Source of the DNA: Streptomyces sp. NBC_00775
Lineage (GTDB): Bacteria; Actinomycetota; Actinomycetes; Streptomycetales; Streptomycetaceae
NCBI RefSeq assembly: GCF_036347135.1
Contig: NZ_CP108938.1
Span: 7,626,001-7,690,000, forward strand
Direction of reading: 5' to 3'
DNA length: 64,000 bases
Shown: piece by piece, positions 1 through 7,850 of the stretch
Numbering within the stretch: position 1 is the first letter of the stretch
Layout: every line of letters starts with the position of its first letter
The notes under the pieces: model-generated
What the model was told of the DNA's origin: nothing
The model's input: the letters and a program-made list of their open reading frames with translations, nothing else
The model's database searches: none
Translations under genes and position numbers: made by a program

Positions 1-458
1 ACCCCGAAGGCCGCCGGGGCCAGGGCCGCGTCTGTGAGCTGGACCACCCGCTGACCGTCCGCGAACTCGCCGCACGCGCCGCCGAGCGGCTGCCCGCCAC
101 CGCGCAGGGCATCCGCGTCGCGGGCGACCCCGAGGCGCTCGTACGGACCGTCGCGGTCAGCGGCGGCTCCGGCGACAGCCTCTTCGACGACGTACGCGCC
201 GCCGGCGTGGACGCCTTCCTCACCGCGGACCTGCGCCACCACCCGGCGTCAGAGGCCCGCGCCCACAGTCCTCTCGCACTGCTCGACGCGGCGCACTGGG
301 CCACCGAGTGGCCCTGGTGCGAGCTGGCCGCCGCCCAGCTCGACGAGATCTCCGACCGGAAGGGATGGGGCCTCAGGGTCCACGTCTCCAAGACGGTCAC
401 CGACCCCTGGACCGCCCACGCGGCCTCCATCACTGACACATCAGGAGCCCCCAACTGA
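1..458 (+). CDS. Nif3-like dinuclear metal centre protein (C-terminal part)
   Basis: Open from the left edge (first full codon at base 3) to a TGA at 456-458, so the 5' end lies outside the window. The visible 151 codons carry the Nif3/YqfO C-terminal features: a GGSGDS-like glycine turn, the segment FLTADLRHHPASEA that supplies metal-ligand histidines in this family, and a closing region ending in an HVSKTVTDPW-like strand. Nif3 proteins form hexameric or trimeric toroids with a dinuclear metal site; their cellular role is poorly defined. The stop overlaps the start region of the next gene, so the two are probably translationally coupled. Family assignment is firm, function is not. Confidence 0.88.
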   Translation, partial: PEGRRGQGRVCELDHPLTVRELAARAAERLPATAQGIRVAGDPEALVRTVAVSGGSGDSLFDDVRAAGVDAFLTADLRHHPASEARAHSPLALLDAAHWATEWPWCELAAAQLDEISDRKGWGLRVHVSKTVTDPWTAHAASITDTSGAPN

Positions 459-1198
459 ACGCCGCGCCCGCCGACCAGATCCGACTCCTCGACGTCCAGG
501 CCCTCGACGTACGCCTGCAGCAGCTCGCGCACAAGCGGAGGTCGCTCCCCGAGCACGCCGAGATCGAGTCGCTGAACAAGGACCTCACGCAGCTGCGCGA
601 CCTGCTCGTCGCCGCGACGACCGAGGAGAGCGACTGCGCCCGCGAGCAGACCAAGGCGGAGCAGGACGTGGACCAGGTGCGCCAGCGCGCCGTCCGCGAC
701 CAGAAGCGCCTCGACTCGGGTGCCGTGTCGTCCCCCAAGGACCTGGAGAACCTCCAGCGCGAGATCACCTCCCTCGCCAAGCGCCAGGGCGACCTGGAGG
801 ACGTCGTCCTCGAGGTCATGGAGCGCCGCGAGTCCGCCCAGGAGCGGGTCGCCGAGCTGACCGAGCGCGTCTCCTCCGTCCAGTCGAAGATCGACGACGC
901 GACCGCGCGCCGCGGCACCGCCTTCGAGCAGCTCGACGACGAGGCCGCCACCGTGACCAAGGAGCGCGGGGTCATCGCGGGCGTCATCCCCGCCGACCTG
1001 CTGAAGCTCTACGACAAGCTGCGCGAGCAGCAGGGCGGCGTCGGCGCGGCCCGGCTCTACCAGCGCCGCTGCGAGGGCTGCCGCCTGGAGCTCAACATCA
1101 CCGAGGTCAACGACGTGAAGAAGGCTTCCCCCGACACCGTGCTGCGCTGCGAGAACTGCCGCCGCATCCTGGTGCGCACCTCCGAGTCCGGCCTGTAA
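455..1198 (+). CDS. Coiled-coil protein with C-terminal C4 zinc ribbon; CTG start proposed
   Basis: A 247-residue protein. The first two thirds is charged, Glu/Arg/Leu-rich coiled coil; the C-terminus has two CxxC pairs (CEGC and CENC, about 20 residues apart) forming a zinc ribbon of the CT398/HP0958-like family. The first in-frame ATG is at 668, but coding character extends unbroken upstream to CTG 455, which has AGGAG at 443-447 seven bases before it and overlaps the Nif3 stop. Starting at 668 would remove a third of the coiled coil. It sits between Nif3 and RNase H in a tight operon, an arrangement conserved in actinobacteria. The biochemical role is not established. Confidence 0.85.
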   Translation: MNAAPADQIRLLDVQALDVRLQQLAHKRRSLPEHAEIESLNKDLTQLRDLLVAATTEESDCAREQTKAEQDVDQVRQRAVRDQKRLDSGAVSSPKDLENLQREITSLAKRQGDLEDVVLEVMERRESAQERVAELTERVSSVQSKIDDATARRGTAFEQLDDEAATVTKERGVIAGVIPADLLKLYDKLREQQGGVGAARLYQRRCEGCRLELNITEVNDVKKASPDTVLRCENCRRILVRTSESGL

Positions 1199-1210
1199 GG
1201 GGTTCGGCGC

Positions 1211-2491
1211 GTGCGGGAGTTCATCGTCGAGGCCGACGGCGGTTCCCGGGGCAACCCGGGGCCCGCGGGCTACGGCTCCGTGGTCATCGACGCGACCACG
1301 GGGGAGACGCTGGTGGAGCGCGCCGAGTACATCGGCATCGCCACCAACAATGTCGCGGAGTACCGGGGGCTGGTCGCGGGCCTGACGGCGGCCCGTGACC
1401 TCGACCCGACCGCACGCGTCCGGGTCCGCATGGACTCCAAGCTCGTCGTCGAGCAGATGTCCGGCCGCTGGAAGATCAAGCACCCGGACATGAAGCCCCT
1501 GGCCGCGGAGGCGTCCCGCATCCTCCCGCCCACCCAGGTCACCTACGAGTGGATCCCCCGCGAGCAGAACAAGCACGCGGACCGCTTGGCCAACGAGGCG
1601 ATGGACGCGGGGCGGCGGGGAGAACAGTGGTCTCCCTCGGCGTCGACGGCGGAGCTGGACGCGAGGGCGGCGAGGGCAGCCTTGAAGCCGCCGGCTTCGG
1701 CAGCGCCCCTTAAGGGGCGCGGGGAACTGCGCGACCAGCCCCCACTCACCGGCACTATGACGTCATCCCCCCGCGGCGAAGCCGCGAAATCAGAAGACGA
1801 CGTGAGGGCCGCGCAAAACGTGGCCACCCCCCAGCCAACCGTCGGCTGGGGCGCAGCCCCCGACATGGGCGCCCCCGCCACCTTCGTCCTCCTGCGCCAC
1901 GGCGAAACCCCCCTGACCCCCCAGAAACGCTTCTCCGGCAGCGGCGGCACCGACCCGTCCCTCTCGGACGTGGGCCGAGAACAGGCCGAACGCGCAGCCA
2001 CCGCCCTCGCCGCCCGCGGCACCATCCAGGCCATCGTGGCCTCACCCCTCACCCGCACCAGGCAAACCGCGGGCGCCGTCGCCGCCCGCCTGGGCCTCGA
2101 CGTGGTCATCGAGGACGGCCTCCGCGAAACGGACTTCGGTGCCTGGGAAGGCCTCACCTTCGCCGAGGTGCAGGAGCGCTACCCCGACGACCTGAAGACC
2201 TGGCTCGCCTCCCCGAAGGCCGAACCGACCGGCGGCGGCGAGAGCTTCGCCGCGACCGCCCGCCGCATGGCGACCACCCGCGACAAACTGATCGCCTCGT
2301 ACGCGGGCCGCACCGTCCTGCTCGTCACCCACGTCACCCCGATCAAGACCCTCGTACGCCTGGCCCTCGGTGCCCCGCCGGAGTCCCTGTTCCGCATGGA
2401 ACTGTCGGCGGCGTCCCTCTCGGCGGTGGCGTACTACGCGGACGGCAACGCGAGCGTCCGCCTCTTCAACGACACGTCCCACCTCCGCTGA
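1211..2491 (+). CDS. Bifunctional RNase HI / acid phosphatase (histidine phosphatase)
   Basis: A 426-residue two-domain protein starting at GTG 1211, 12 bases after the zinc-ribbon gene. Residues 1-135 are RNase HI with the catalytic acids visible at D9 (ADGGSRGNPG), E50 (NNVAEYRG), D75 (RMDSK) and D124 (HADRLANEA); it removes RNA from RNA:DNA hybrids. Residues 223-426 are a histidine-phosphatase (CobC/phosphoglycerate mutase-like) domain with the RHGE motif at 229-232 and a late catalytic HV in LVTHVTP. The same fusion is known in mycobacteria (Rv2228c) and Streptomyces. The linker, about residues 160-220, is low in conservation and built from DNA resembling Streptomyces intergenic repeats (separate entry). 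Confidence 0.95.
   Translation: MREFIVEADGGSRGNPGPAGYGSVVIDATTGETLVERAEYIGIATNNVAEYRGLVAGLTAARDLDPTARVRVRMDSKLVVEQMSGRWKIKHPDMKPLAAEASRILPPTQVTYEWIPREQNKHADRLANEAMDAGRRGEQWSPSASTAELDARAARAALKPPASAAPLKGRGELRDQPPLTGTMTSSPRGEAAKSEDDVRAAQNVATPQPTVGWGAAPDMGAPATFVLLRHGETPLTPQKRFSGSGGTDPSLSDVGREQAERAATALAARGTIQAIVASPLTRTRQTAGAVAARLGLDVVIEDGLRETDFGAWEGLTFAEVQERYPDDLKTWLASPKAEPTGGGESFAATARRMATTRDKLIASYAGRTVLLVTHVTPIKTLVRLALGAPPESLFRMELSAASLSAVAYYADGNASVRLFNDTSHLR
1706..1865 (+). repeat. Intergenic-type repeats embedded in the coding linker
   Basis: Bases 1711-1743 contain a GGGGCGCGGGGAACTGCGCG element and bases 1829-1863 a hairpin with arms CCCCAGCC (1829-1836) and GGCTGGGG (1844-1851), followed by GCGCAGCCCCC. 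Both resemble short repeats I know from many Streptomyces intergenic regions, from memory and not searched. Here they are read in frame as the linker between the RNase H and phosphatase domains. Confidence 0.6.
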
Positions 2492-2518
2492 GGCTTCCGC
2501 AGGGCCCCTAGGCCTGGC

Positions 2519-3322
2519 CTAGGCCCTGTCGGCCGCGCGCTTCCGGAGGATCTCCGCGGTCTCCCGGTCCGCCGGGAGGAACGCCTCCAAGTGGAGCTCG
2601 GCGAGCGTGACGTCCACCGCTGTCGCGAACGACGTCAGCGTGGTGAGCAGCCTCAACTCGCCCTCCGCGCACCGCAGTCGCAGCGGCACGGCGAAGCCGA
2701 GGTAGTCCGCGCCGGGCTCGCTGGCCGGCACGTACTCCGCGAGCTCCTCGACCAGCGCGTCGAGGAGCGGATCGGGGCTGCGTACGGCCCGGGCCCGCAG
2801 GTTCTCCACGATGTGCTGCCCCCACGCGTCCAGGTTCACCACCCGTGACGCCATCCCGCGAGGATGCAGCGCCAGCCGCAGTACGTTGACCGGCGGTGCG
2901 AGCAACTCGGGAGCGGCTCCCTCCGCGAGCACGTCGAACGCCTCGTTGGCCGCGACGAGTTCACCCCGCGGCCCCGCCACCACCGCCGGATACGGAAGGT
3001 GCCCTTCGAGAATGCTGTCCAACGCCTCCCGTACGGGCTTCAGCGCGACCGCGTCGAGCGGCGACTCGGCGAACGCGGGCGCGTAACCGGCGGCCAGCAG
3101 CAGCGCGTTGCGCTCCCGCAGCGTCAGGCCGAGCGACTCGGCGAGCCTGATCACGATCTCTCTGCCGGGCACCGAACGCCCGCGCTCGATGAAACTGACG
3201 TACCGCTGCGTCGTCCCCGCCCGCGAGGCGAGCTCCAGCTGACTGACCCGGCGCGCGGTGCGCCAGCGCAACAGCTCCCGGGCGAAGGGAGGGGGTCCGG
3301 TCACGGAGGTGCTGGTGGTCAT
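2519..3322 (-). CDS. XRE-family regulator with MmyB-like ligand-binding domain
   Basis: A 267-residue regulator. Residues 15-75 are a helix-turn-helix of the Cro/CI type (VSQLELASRAGTTQRYVSFI, then an ERGRSVPG turn). Residues 105-260 match the MmyB-like ligand-binding fold, with the typical VAANEAF and NVLRLALHPRGMA segments. Members usually repress a divergently transcribed oxidoreductase or dehydrogenase, which fits the divergent neighbour at 3508. The 185-bp gap between them has an 8-bp inverted repeat and a 12-bp tandem array that could be operators. The ligand is unknown. Confidence 0.88.
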   Translation of the reverse strand: MTTSTSVTGPPPFARELLRWRTARRVSQLELASRAGTTQRYVSFIERGRSVPGREIVIRLAESLGLTLRERNALLLAAGYAPAFAESPLDAVALKPVREALDSILEGHLPYPAVVAGPRGELVAANEAFDVLAEGAAPELLAPPVNVLRLALHPRGMASRVVNLDAWGQHIVENLRARAVRSPDPLLDALVEELAEYVPASEPGADYLGFAVPLRLRCAEGELRLLTTLTSFATAVDVTLAELHLEAFLPADRETAEILRKRAADRA

Positions 3323-3363
3323 GGGTCAGTTGTACGTCACGGGTACGACAGTCCCGCCATACG

Positions 3364-3407
3364 TACGCCGCACCTCCGCCATACCTCATGGGGAATTGAG
3401 CGGCGTA
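3364..3407. promoter_or_regulatory. Inverted repeat between divergent regulator and oxidoreductase
   Basis: TACGCCGC at 3364-3371 and its complement GCGGCGTA at 3400-3407 are separated by 28 bases in the divergent promoter region. It is a candidate operator for the XRE/MmyB regulator. Spacing and function are inferred. Confidence 0.35.
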
Positions 3408-3442
3408 TCCCGTTCGACCAGCATGGACGCATCAACGGAGCA

Positions 3443-3503
3443 CACCTCAGAGCACACCTCAGAGCAGACCTCACAGCCCACCTCACAGCCCACCTCAGGG
3501 AGC
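3443..3503 (+). repeat. 12-bp tandem repeat just before the ribosome site of the oxidoreductase gene
   Basis: Almost five copies of a 12-bp unit of form CACCTCASAGCM start at 3443, 3455, 3467, 3479 and 3491, the last running into the GGGAG ribosome site ahead of ATG 3508. Copies 1-2 (AGAGCA) and 3-4 (ACAGCC) form two sub-types. This could be an array of regulator half-sites on one DNA face-and-a-bit, or simple slippage. Confidence 0.7.
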
Positions 3504-3507
3504 GGAC

Positions 3508-4524
3508 ATGCGCGCCTACCACCTCGAAACGCTGGGCACCATCGACGGCATAGTCCCGCGCGAGTCGGACCGCCCCGACCCCGGCCCCCGCGAGATCCTC
3601 GTCCGCGTCCGCGCCGTCTCCCTCAACAAGCGCGACCTGCTGATCATGAAGGGAACCTACCCGCTGAAGGCCGTGCCGGACGTGATCCCGGTGAGCGACG
3701 GAGCGGGTGAAGTCGTCGCGGTGGGCGGGGAAGTGACACGGTTCGCGGTCGGCGACCGGGTGGCGGGAACGTACTTCCCGAACTGGGTCGACGGACGGAT
3801 CACTCCGGCCCTGTTCGACCAGCCGGGCGCCACCCTGAACGGCATGCTCACCGAGTACGCCCGCCTCGACCAGGAGGCCGCCGTACGCGTCCCGGACCAT
3901 CTGACCTGGGAGGAAGCGGCCTGCCTGCCCTGCGCCGGGGTCACCGCCTGGCACTCCCTGACCGGCGGCGAACCCCTCGCCCCCGGCCAGACCGTGCTGA
4001 CGCTCGGCACCGGGGCGCTGTCCCTCTTCGTGGTGCAGTTCGCCAAGATGCTGGGCGCCGAGGTCATCGCGACGACGTCGAGCGCCGTCAAGGCGGACCG
4101 CCTCAAGGCCCTCGGCGCCGACCACGTCGTCAACTACGCCGAGAACCCCGAATGGGGCCTGGCGGTACGGGAGTTGACCGGTGGCCGTGGCGCCGACCTC
4201 GTCGTCGAGACCAACGGCCCCGACACCATCGAGCAGTCGATGCGCGCCGCCGCGCTCTACGGCCACATCGTGCTCCTGATCACCGGCAACCCGCGCAGGC
4301 CCGGCATCGAGATCTCCAACGCGGCGTACGCGGCGAGCCTGGCGACCATCCGGCGCGTGTTCGTGGGCAGCCGGGCCCACTTCGAGTCCATGAACAGGGC
4401 GTTGGCGCTGCACGGGACGCGCCCCGTCATCGACCGCGTCTTCGGCTTCGACGAGGTGCACGAGGCGCTCCGCTACTACGAAAGCGGCGTGGCCTTCGGC
4501 AAGGTCGTCATCCGTGTCGCCTGA
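3508..4524 (+). CDS. Zinc-independent alcohol dehydrogenase / quinone oxidoreductase family protein
   Basis: A 338-residue medium-chain dehydrogenase/reductase. The N-terminal GroES-like half has the NKRDLLIMKGTYP and PVSDGAGEVV segments; the nucleotide-binding half has a TLGTGALSLFVVQFAKMLGA dinucleotide fold, where the usual GxGxxG is altered to GTGALS. The cysteine/histidine zinc ligands of true alcohol dehydrogenases are not present, so it is closer to NAD(P)H quinone reductases. ATG 3508 follows GGGAG. It diverges from the MmyB-type repressor gene, which probably controls it. The substrate cannot be read from the sequence. Confidence 0.9.
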   Translation: MRAYHLETLGTIDGIVPRESDRPDPGPREILVRVRAVSLNKRDLLIMKGTYPLKAVPDVIPVSDGAGEVVAVGGEVTRFAVGDRVAGTYFPNWVDGRITPALFDQPGATLNGMLTEYARLDQEAAVRVPDHLTWEEAACLPCAGVTAWHSLTGGEPLAPGQTVLTLGTGALSLFVVQFAKMLGAEVIATTSSAVKADRLKALGADHVVNYAENPEWGLAVRELTGGRGADLVVETNGPDTIEQSMRAAALYGHIVLLITGNPRRPGIEISNAAYAASLATIRRVFVGSRAHFESMNRALALHGTRPVIDRVFGFDEVHEALRYYESGVAFGKVVIRVA

Positions 4525-4598
4525 GTCAGGCTTGCGGCTTGAGCCGCGGTCGTGGCTTGAGCCACAGTCGCGGCTTGGAGTTGTGGCCGCGGCCTGAG

Positions 4599-5243
4599 CT
4601 ACGGCCGCAACGCCGCCGCCTCGCGCGCCAGGCGCTCCACCCGTCCCCAGTCCTTCGCCGCGAGCGCGTCGTCGGGAAGCATCCAAGTCCCGCCCACACA
4701 GCCGACGTTGGGCAGGGCCAGATACTCCGGCGCGGAGCCGGGACCGATGCCCCCCGTCGGGCAGAAGCGCGCCAGCGGCAGCGGTCCGGCGAGCGACTTG
4801 AGATACGCCGTACCGCCCGCCGCCTGCGCCGGGAAGAACTTCATCTCACGCACCCCGCGCTCCAACAGCGTCACGACCTCCGACGTGGTGGACACCCCCG
4901 GCAGGAACGGCACCCCGGACGCCCGCATGGCATCGAGCAGTACGTCCGTCCAGCCCGGGCTGACGAGAAAGCGGGCGCCCGCTACCACCGAGTCGGTCAC
5001 CTGCTCCGGCGACAGGACCGTGCCCGCGCCGACCACCGCGCCCGGCACCTCCGCCGCGATCGCCCGGATCGCGTCCAGCGCGACCGGCGTCCGCAGCGTC
5101 ACCTCGATCGCGGGCAGCCCGCCCGCGACCAGCGCCCGAGCCAGCGGTACGGCGTCGGCGGCGTCCGTGACCACGACGACGGGGACCACGGGGGCGAGGT
5201 CCAGCACGGAGGCACGCGGGAACGAGGGCAGCGGCGAGGTCAT
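4599..5243 (-). CDS. eda: 2-keto-3-deoxy-6-phosphogluconate / 4-hydroxy-2-oxoglutarate aldolase
   Basis: A class I aldolase of 214 residues that splits KDPG to pyruvate and glyceraldehyde 3-phosphate (Entner-Doudoroff) or 4-hydroxy-2-oxoglutarate to pyruvate and glyoxylate. The catalytic glutamate is in IEVTLRT, the Schiff-base lysine in EMKFFPA, and the phosphate-binding turn in FCPTGGI. An upstream in-frame start at 5300 exists, but ATG 5243 has AGGA eight bases before it and matches family length, so the longer form is not used. The 5300 start would also lie inside a strong inverted repeat that looks like the operator. Confidence 0.93.
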   Translation of the reverse strand: MTSPLPSFPRASVLDLAPVVPVVVVTDAADAVPLARALVAGGLPAIEVTLRTPVALDAIRAIAAEVPGAVVGAGTVLSPEQVTDSVVAGARFLVSPGWTDVLLDAMRASGVPFLPGVSTTSEVVTLLERGVREMKFFPAQAAGGTAYLKSLAGPLPLARFCPTGGIGPGSAPEYLALPNVGCVGGTWMLPDDALAAKDWGRVERLAREAAALRP

Positions 5244-5265
5244 GCCCGCCATCCTGCCCGGGGAG

Positions 5266-5300
5266 TGCAGCATGCGCAAAGGTCGTTGCACATGCTGCAA
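5266..5300. promoter_or_regulatory. Paired palindromic operator upstream of eda
   Basis: TTGCACATGCTGCAA at 5286-5300 is itself symmetric (TTGCA-N5-TGCAA). A second copy lies in inverted orientation at 5266-5279 with one mismatch, giving 14-bp arms around a 6-base spacer. It lies 23 bp upstream of the eda start, in the gap after yaaA. A dimeric regulator binding two sites is likely; a weak terminator for yaaA is the alternative. Confidence 0.6.
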
Positions 5301-5330
5301 TGAAGCCCTACTGGTCCCGGCGTGAGCCGC

Positions 5331-6131
5331 TCAGTGGATCTCCGTCACCACCACGTCCAGCGCCCACGGCCTACCCGCCTTGCCCGGCGCCTCCGCCTCC
5401 ACCACGTACCCGAGGTCCCGCAGCGCCTCCACCAGCTCCGCCGGGCCCTTCGGCGCCGCACCGGTGGTCAGCAGGCTGCGTACGATCTTGCCCTTGGTCG
5501 CCTTGTTGAAGTGGCTGACGACGGACCGCTTCTCGACGCCGTTCACCAGCTGGGAGTGCAGCACCCGTACGGTCGCCGTACGCCCCGCGACGTCGCCCTT
5601 CGGCTTCCACGCCGCCGTGTACGCCGAGGAGCGCAGGTCCAGCACGAGTCCGTCACCGGCCGCCTCGGGCAGCGCGGTCGCCATCGGCGTACGCCAGTGC
5701 GCGCCCAGCGCCCCGAGCCCGGGCAGCTTCACCCCCATCGAGCAGCGGTACGACGGGATCCGGTCGCTCACCCGTACAGCGCCCCACAGGCCCGAGAACA
5801 CCAGCAGCGAACGGCCCGCGCGCCGCTTGGCCGCCGCGTCCAGGGAGGCCAGGTCCAGGGCGTCGTACAGGACCCCCGTGTAGATCTCCCCGGCCGGGCG
5901 GGCGCCGGCGGTCCGCAGTTCCGTGTTCTTGGCGACCTCGCCGCGCAGGCCCTCACTCAGTCCGAGCACCTCGCGCGCCTTGTCCTCGTCGGCCGCGCAC
6001 AGCTCGACCAGCTCGTCCAGGACGGCCTCGCGGGCAGCGGTGAGTCCCGGCAGCGACAGCGACTCCAGTTTCAGGGGGGCGCCGCGGCCCGAGGAGGCCT
6101 TGCCTTCGGAGGGAGGCAGCAGGACAAGCAC
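5331..6131 (-). CDS. yaaA: YaaA family (DUF328) peroxide-stress protein
   Basis: A 266-residue member of the YaaA/UPF0246 family, recognised by the N-terminal LVLLPPSEGK signature, the central FSGLWGAVRVSDRIPSYR motif and the late VVSHFNKATKGKIVR segment. In E. coli YaaA lowers intracellular iron under peroxide stress and binds DNA; the role in actinobacteria is untested. The frame stays open to 6338, but homology begins at GTG 6131, preceded by AAGGAG at a short 3-base spacing. It is divergent from the RNB nuclease gene. Confidence 0.9.
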   Translation of the reverse strand: MLVLLPPSEGKASSGRGAPLKLESLSLPGLTAAREAVLDELVELCAADEDKAREVLGLSEGLRGEVAKNTELRTAGARPAGEIYTGVLYDALDLASLDAAAKRRAGRSLLVFSGLWGAVRVSDRIPSYRCSMGVKLPGLGALGAHWRTPMATALPEAAGDGLVLDLRSSAYTAAWKPKGDVAGRTATVRVLHSQLVNGVEKRSVVSHFNKATKGKIVRSLLTTGAAPKGPAELVEALRDLGYVVEAEAPGKAGRPWALDVVVTEIH

Positions 6132-6304
6132 ACGTACTCCTTCTGTAGAGCTCCGCGACAGCGTACGGCGTGCCGCGCCCACCGTCGCAGGCCGCGGCTG
6201 TCCGGGGCACACGCCGTGGATTTCTGCTGAGCGCCGCCGCACTCCTCGCCGGTGGGCCCGCACGTCCGGATGCCACCCCACCACCTCCGCCCTACGCTCG
6301 ACAC

Positions 6305-7747
6305 ATGCCCCGCCGCCTGATCCGCGTGACCGGCGCACCCGAAGCCCCGCTGCGGGCCGCCCTCACCGCGCTGCGCACCGCACTCGGCGTCCCCGAGAGC
6401 TTCCCGCCCGAGGTCCTCGCGGAGGCCGAACGGGCCGTGAAGGCTCCCGCCCTCCCCTCCCACGACGCCACCGACATCCCCTTCTTCACCATCGACCCCC
6501 AGACGTCCAACGACCTGGACCAGGCGATGCACCTCGCGCCACGCAGGAACGGCGGCTACCGCGTCCGGTACGCCATCGCCGACGTCGCCGCCTTCGTCGT
6601 ACCCGGCGGCGCCCTGGACGCCGAGGCCCACCGCCGCGTCACGACCCTCTACTTCCCGGACGAGAAGATCCCCCTCCACCCGCCCCAGCTCTCCGAAGGC
6701 ACCGCCAGCCTGCTCCCCGGCCAGACCTGCCCGGCCGTGCTGTGGACGATCGACCTCGACGCGGACGGGCGTACGCAGGCGACCGACGTACGCCGTGCCC
6801 TCGTACGCAGCCGCACCAAGCTCGACTACGCGCACGTACAGCGGCAGATCGACGAAGGGACGGCGGAGGAGCCGCTGGCCCTCCTCAAGGACATCGGGGA
6901 GGCGCGTGAACGACTGGAGGTAGAGCGCGGCGGCATCTCGCTCAACGTCCCCGAGCAGGAGATCGTCGAGGAAGACGGGATGTACGAACTCGTCTACCGC
7001 GCCCCGCTCCCCGCCGACGGCTGGAACGCACAGATCTCCCTGCTCACCGGCATGGCGGCGGCCGACCTGATGCTCGCGCACGGCACGGGGATCCTGCGCA
7101 CCCTCCCCGCCGCCCCCGACGGCGCGGTCGGCCGCCTCCGCCGCACGGCGAAGGCCCTGCGCATCAACTGGCCGCACCACGTCTCCTACGCGCAGCTCAT
7201 CCGCTCCCTCGACCCGCACTGGCCGCACCACGCGGCCTTCCTCCTGGAGTGCACGACACTGCTGCGCGGCGCGGGCTACACGGTGTTCCGGGACGGCGTC
7301 CTCCCCGAGGTCACCTCCCACGCCGCCGTCGCCGCGCCCTACGCCCACTGCACGGCCCCACTACGCCGCCTCGCCGACCGCTACACCTCGGAGATCTGCC
7401 TCGCGGCCGCCACCGACCAGCCGCCCCCTGACTGGGTCCTCGCCGCCCTCGACGACCTCCCCCAGCAGATGGCCGAGGGCACCCGACGCGCGGGCACCGT
7501 CGAGCGCGAGTCCGTCGACATCGTGGAGGCCGCGCTCCTCAAGGACCGGGTCGGCGACCTCTTCGAGGCCTGCGTGGTCGACGTAGAGGAACACAAACCC
7601 ACCGTCGGAACCGTCCAGTTGGAGTCACCGGCCGTCTTCGCCCGCATCGCCGGCGGCACGACCGAGCTGCCGCTGGGGGAGCGGTTGCGGGTACGGCTCA
7701 CGCAGGCGGACCCGGGCACGGCGAAGGTGCAGTTCGCGCCGGCGTGA
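6305..7747 (+). CDS. RNB-domain ribonuclease (RNase II/R family)
   Basis: A 480-residue protein dominated by an RNB catalytic domain, a 3'-5' exoribonuclease fold. The metal-binding motif is visible near residue 60 as FTIDPQTSNDLDQAMHL, where the aspartates bind Mg2+, and later as YAIADVAAFV. The C-terminal quarter (KPTVGTVQLESPAVFARIAG) may be a reduced S1/OB-like domain; N-terminal cold-shock domains are lacking, as in the short actinobacterial class. The frame is open from 6170, but ATG 6305 begins the conserved MPRRLIRVTG segment. Confidence 0.9.
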   Translation: MPRRLIRVTGAPEAPLRAALTALRTALGVPESFPPEVLAEAERAVKAPALPSHDATDIPFFTIDPQTSNDLDQAMHLAPRRNGGYRVRYAIADVAAFVVPGGALDAEAHRRVTTLYFPDEKIPLHPPQLSEGTASLLPGQTCPAVLWTIDLDADGRTQATDVRRALVRSRTKLDYAHVQRQIDEGTAEEPLALLKDIGEARERLEVERGGISLNVPEQEIVEEDGMYELVYRAPLPADGWNAQISLLTGMAAADLMLAHGTGILRTLPAAPDGAVGRLRRTAKALRINWPHHVSYAQLIRSLDPHWPHHAAFLLECTTLLRGAGYTVFRDGVLPEVTSHAAVAAPYAHCTAPLRRLADRYTSEICLAAATDQPPPDWVLAALDDLPQQMAEGTRRAGTVERESVDIVEAALLKDRVGDLFEACVVDVEEHKPTVGTVQLESPAVFARIAGGTTELPLGERLRVRLTQADPGTAKVQFAPA

Positions 7748-7850
7748 TCCGTTCCGAACAACCTCCACGGTCTGGGCGTTCGCGGCATGGAAACGGGGCC
7801 TGAAGACGTTCCACCCCCAGGACGGCGGGAACGGGGAGGGCGAGTACAAG

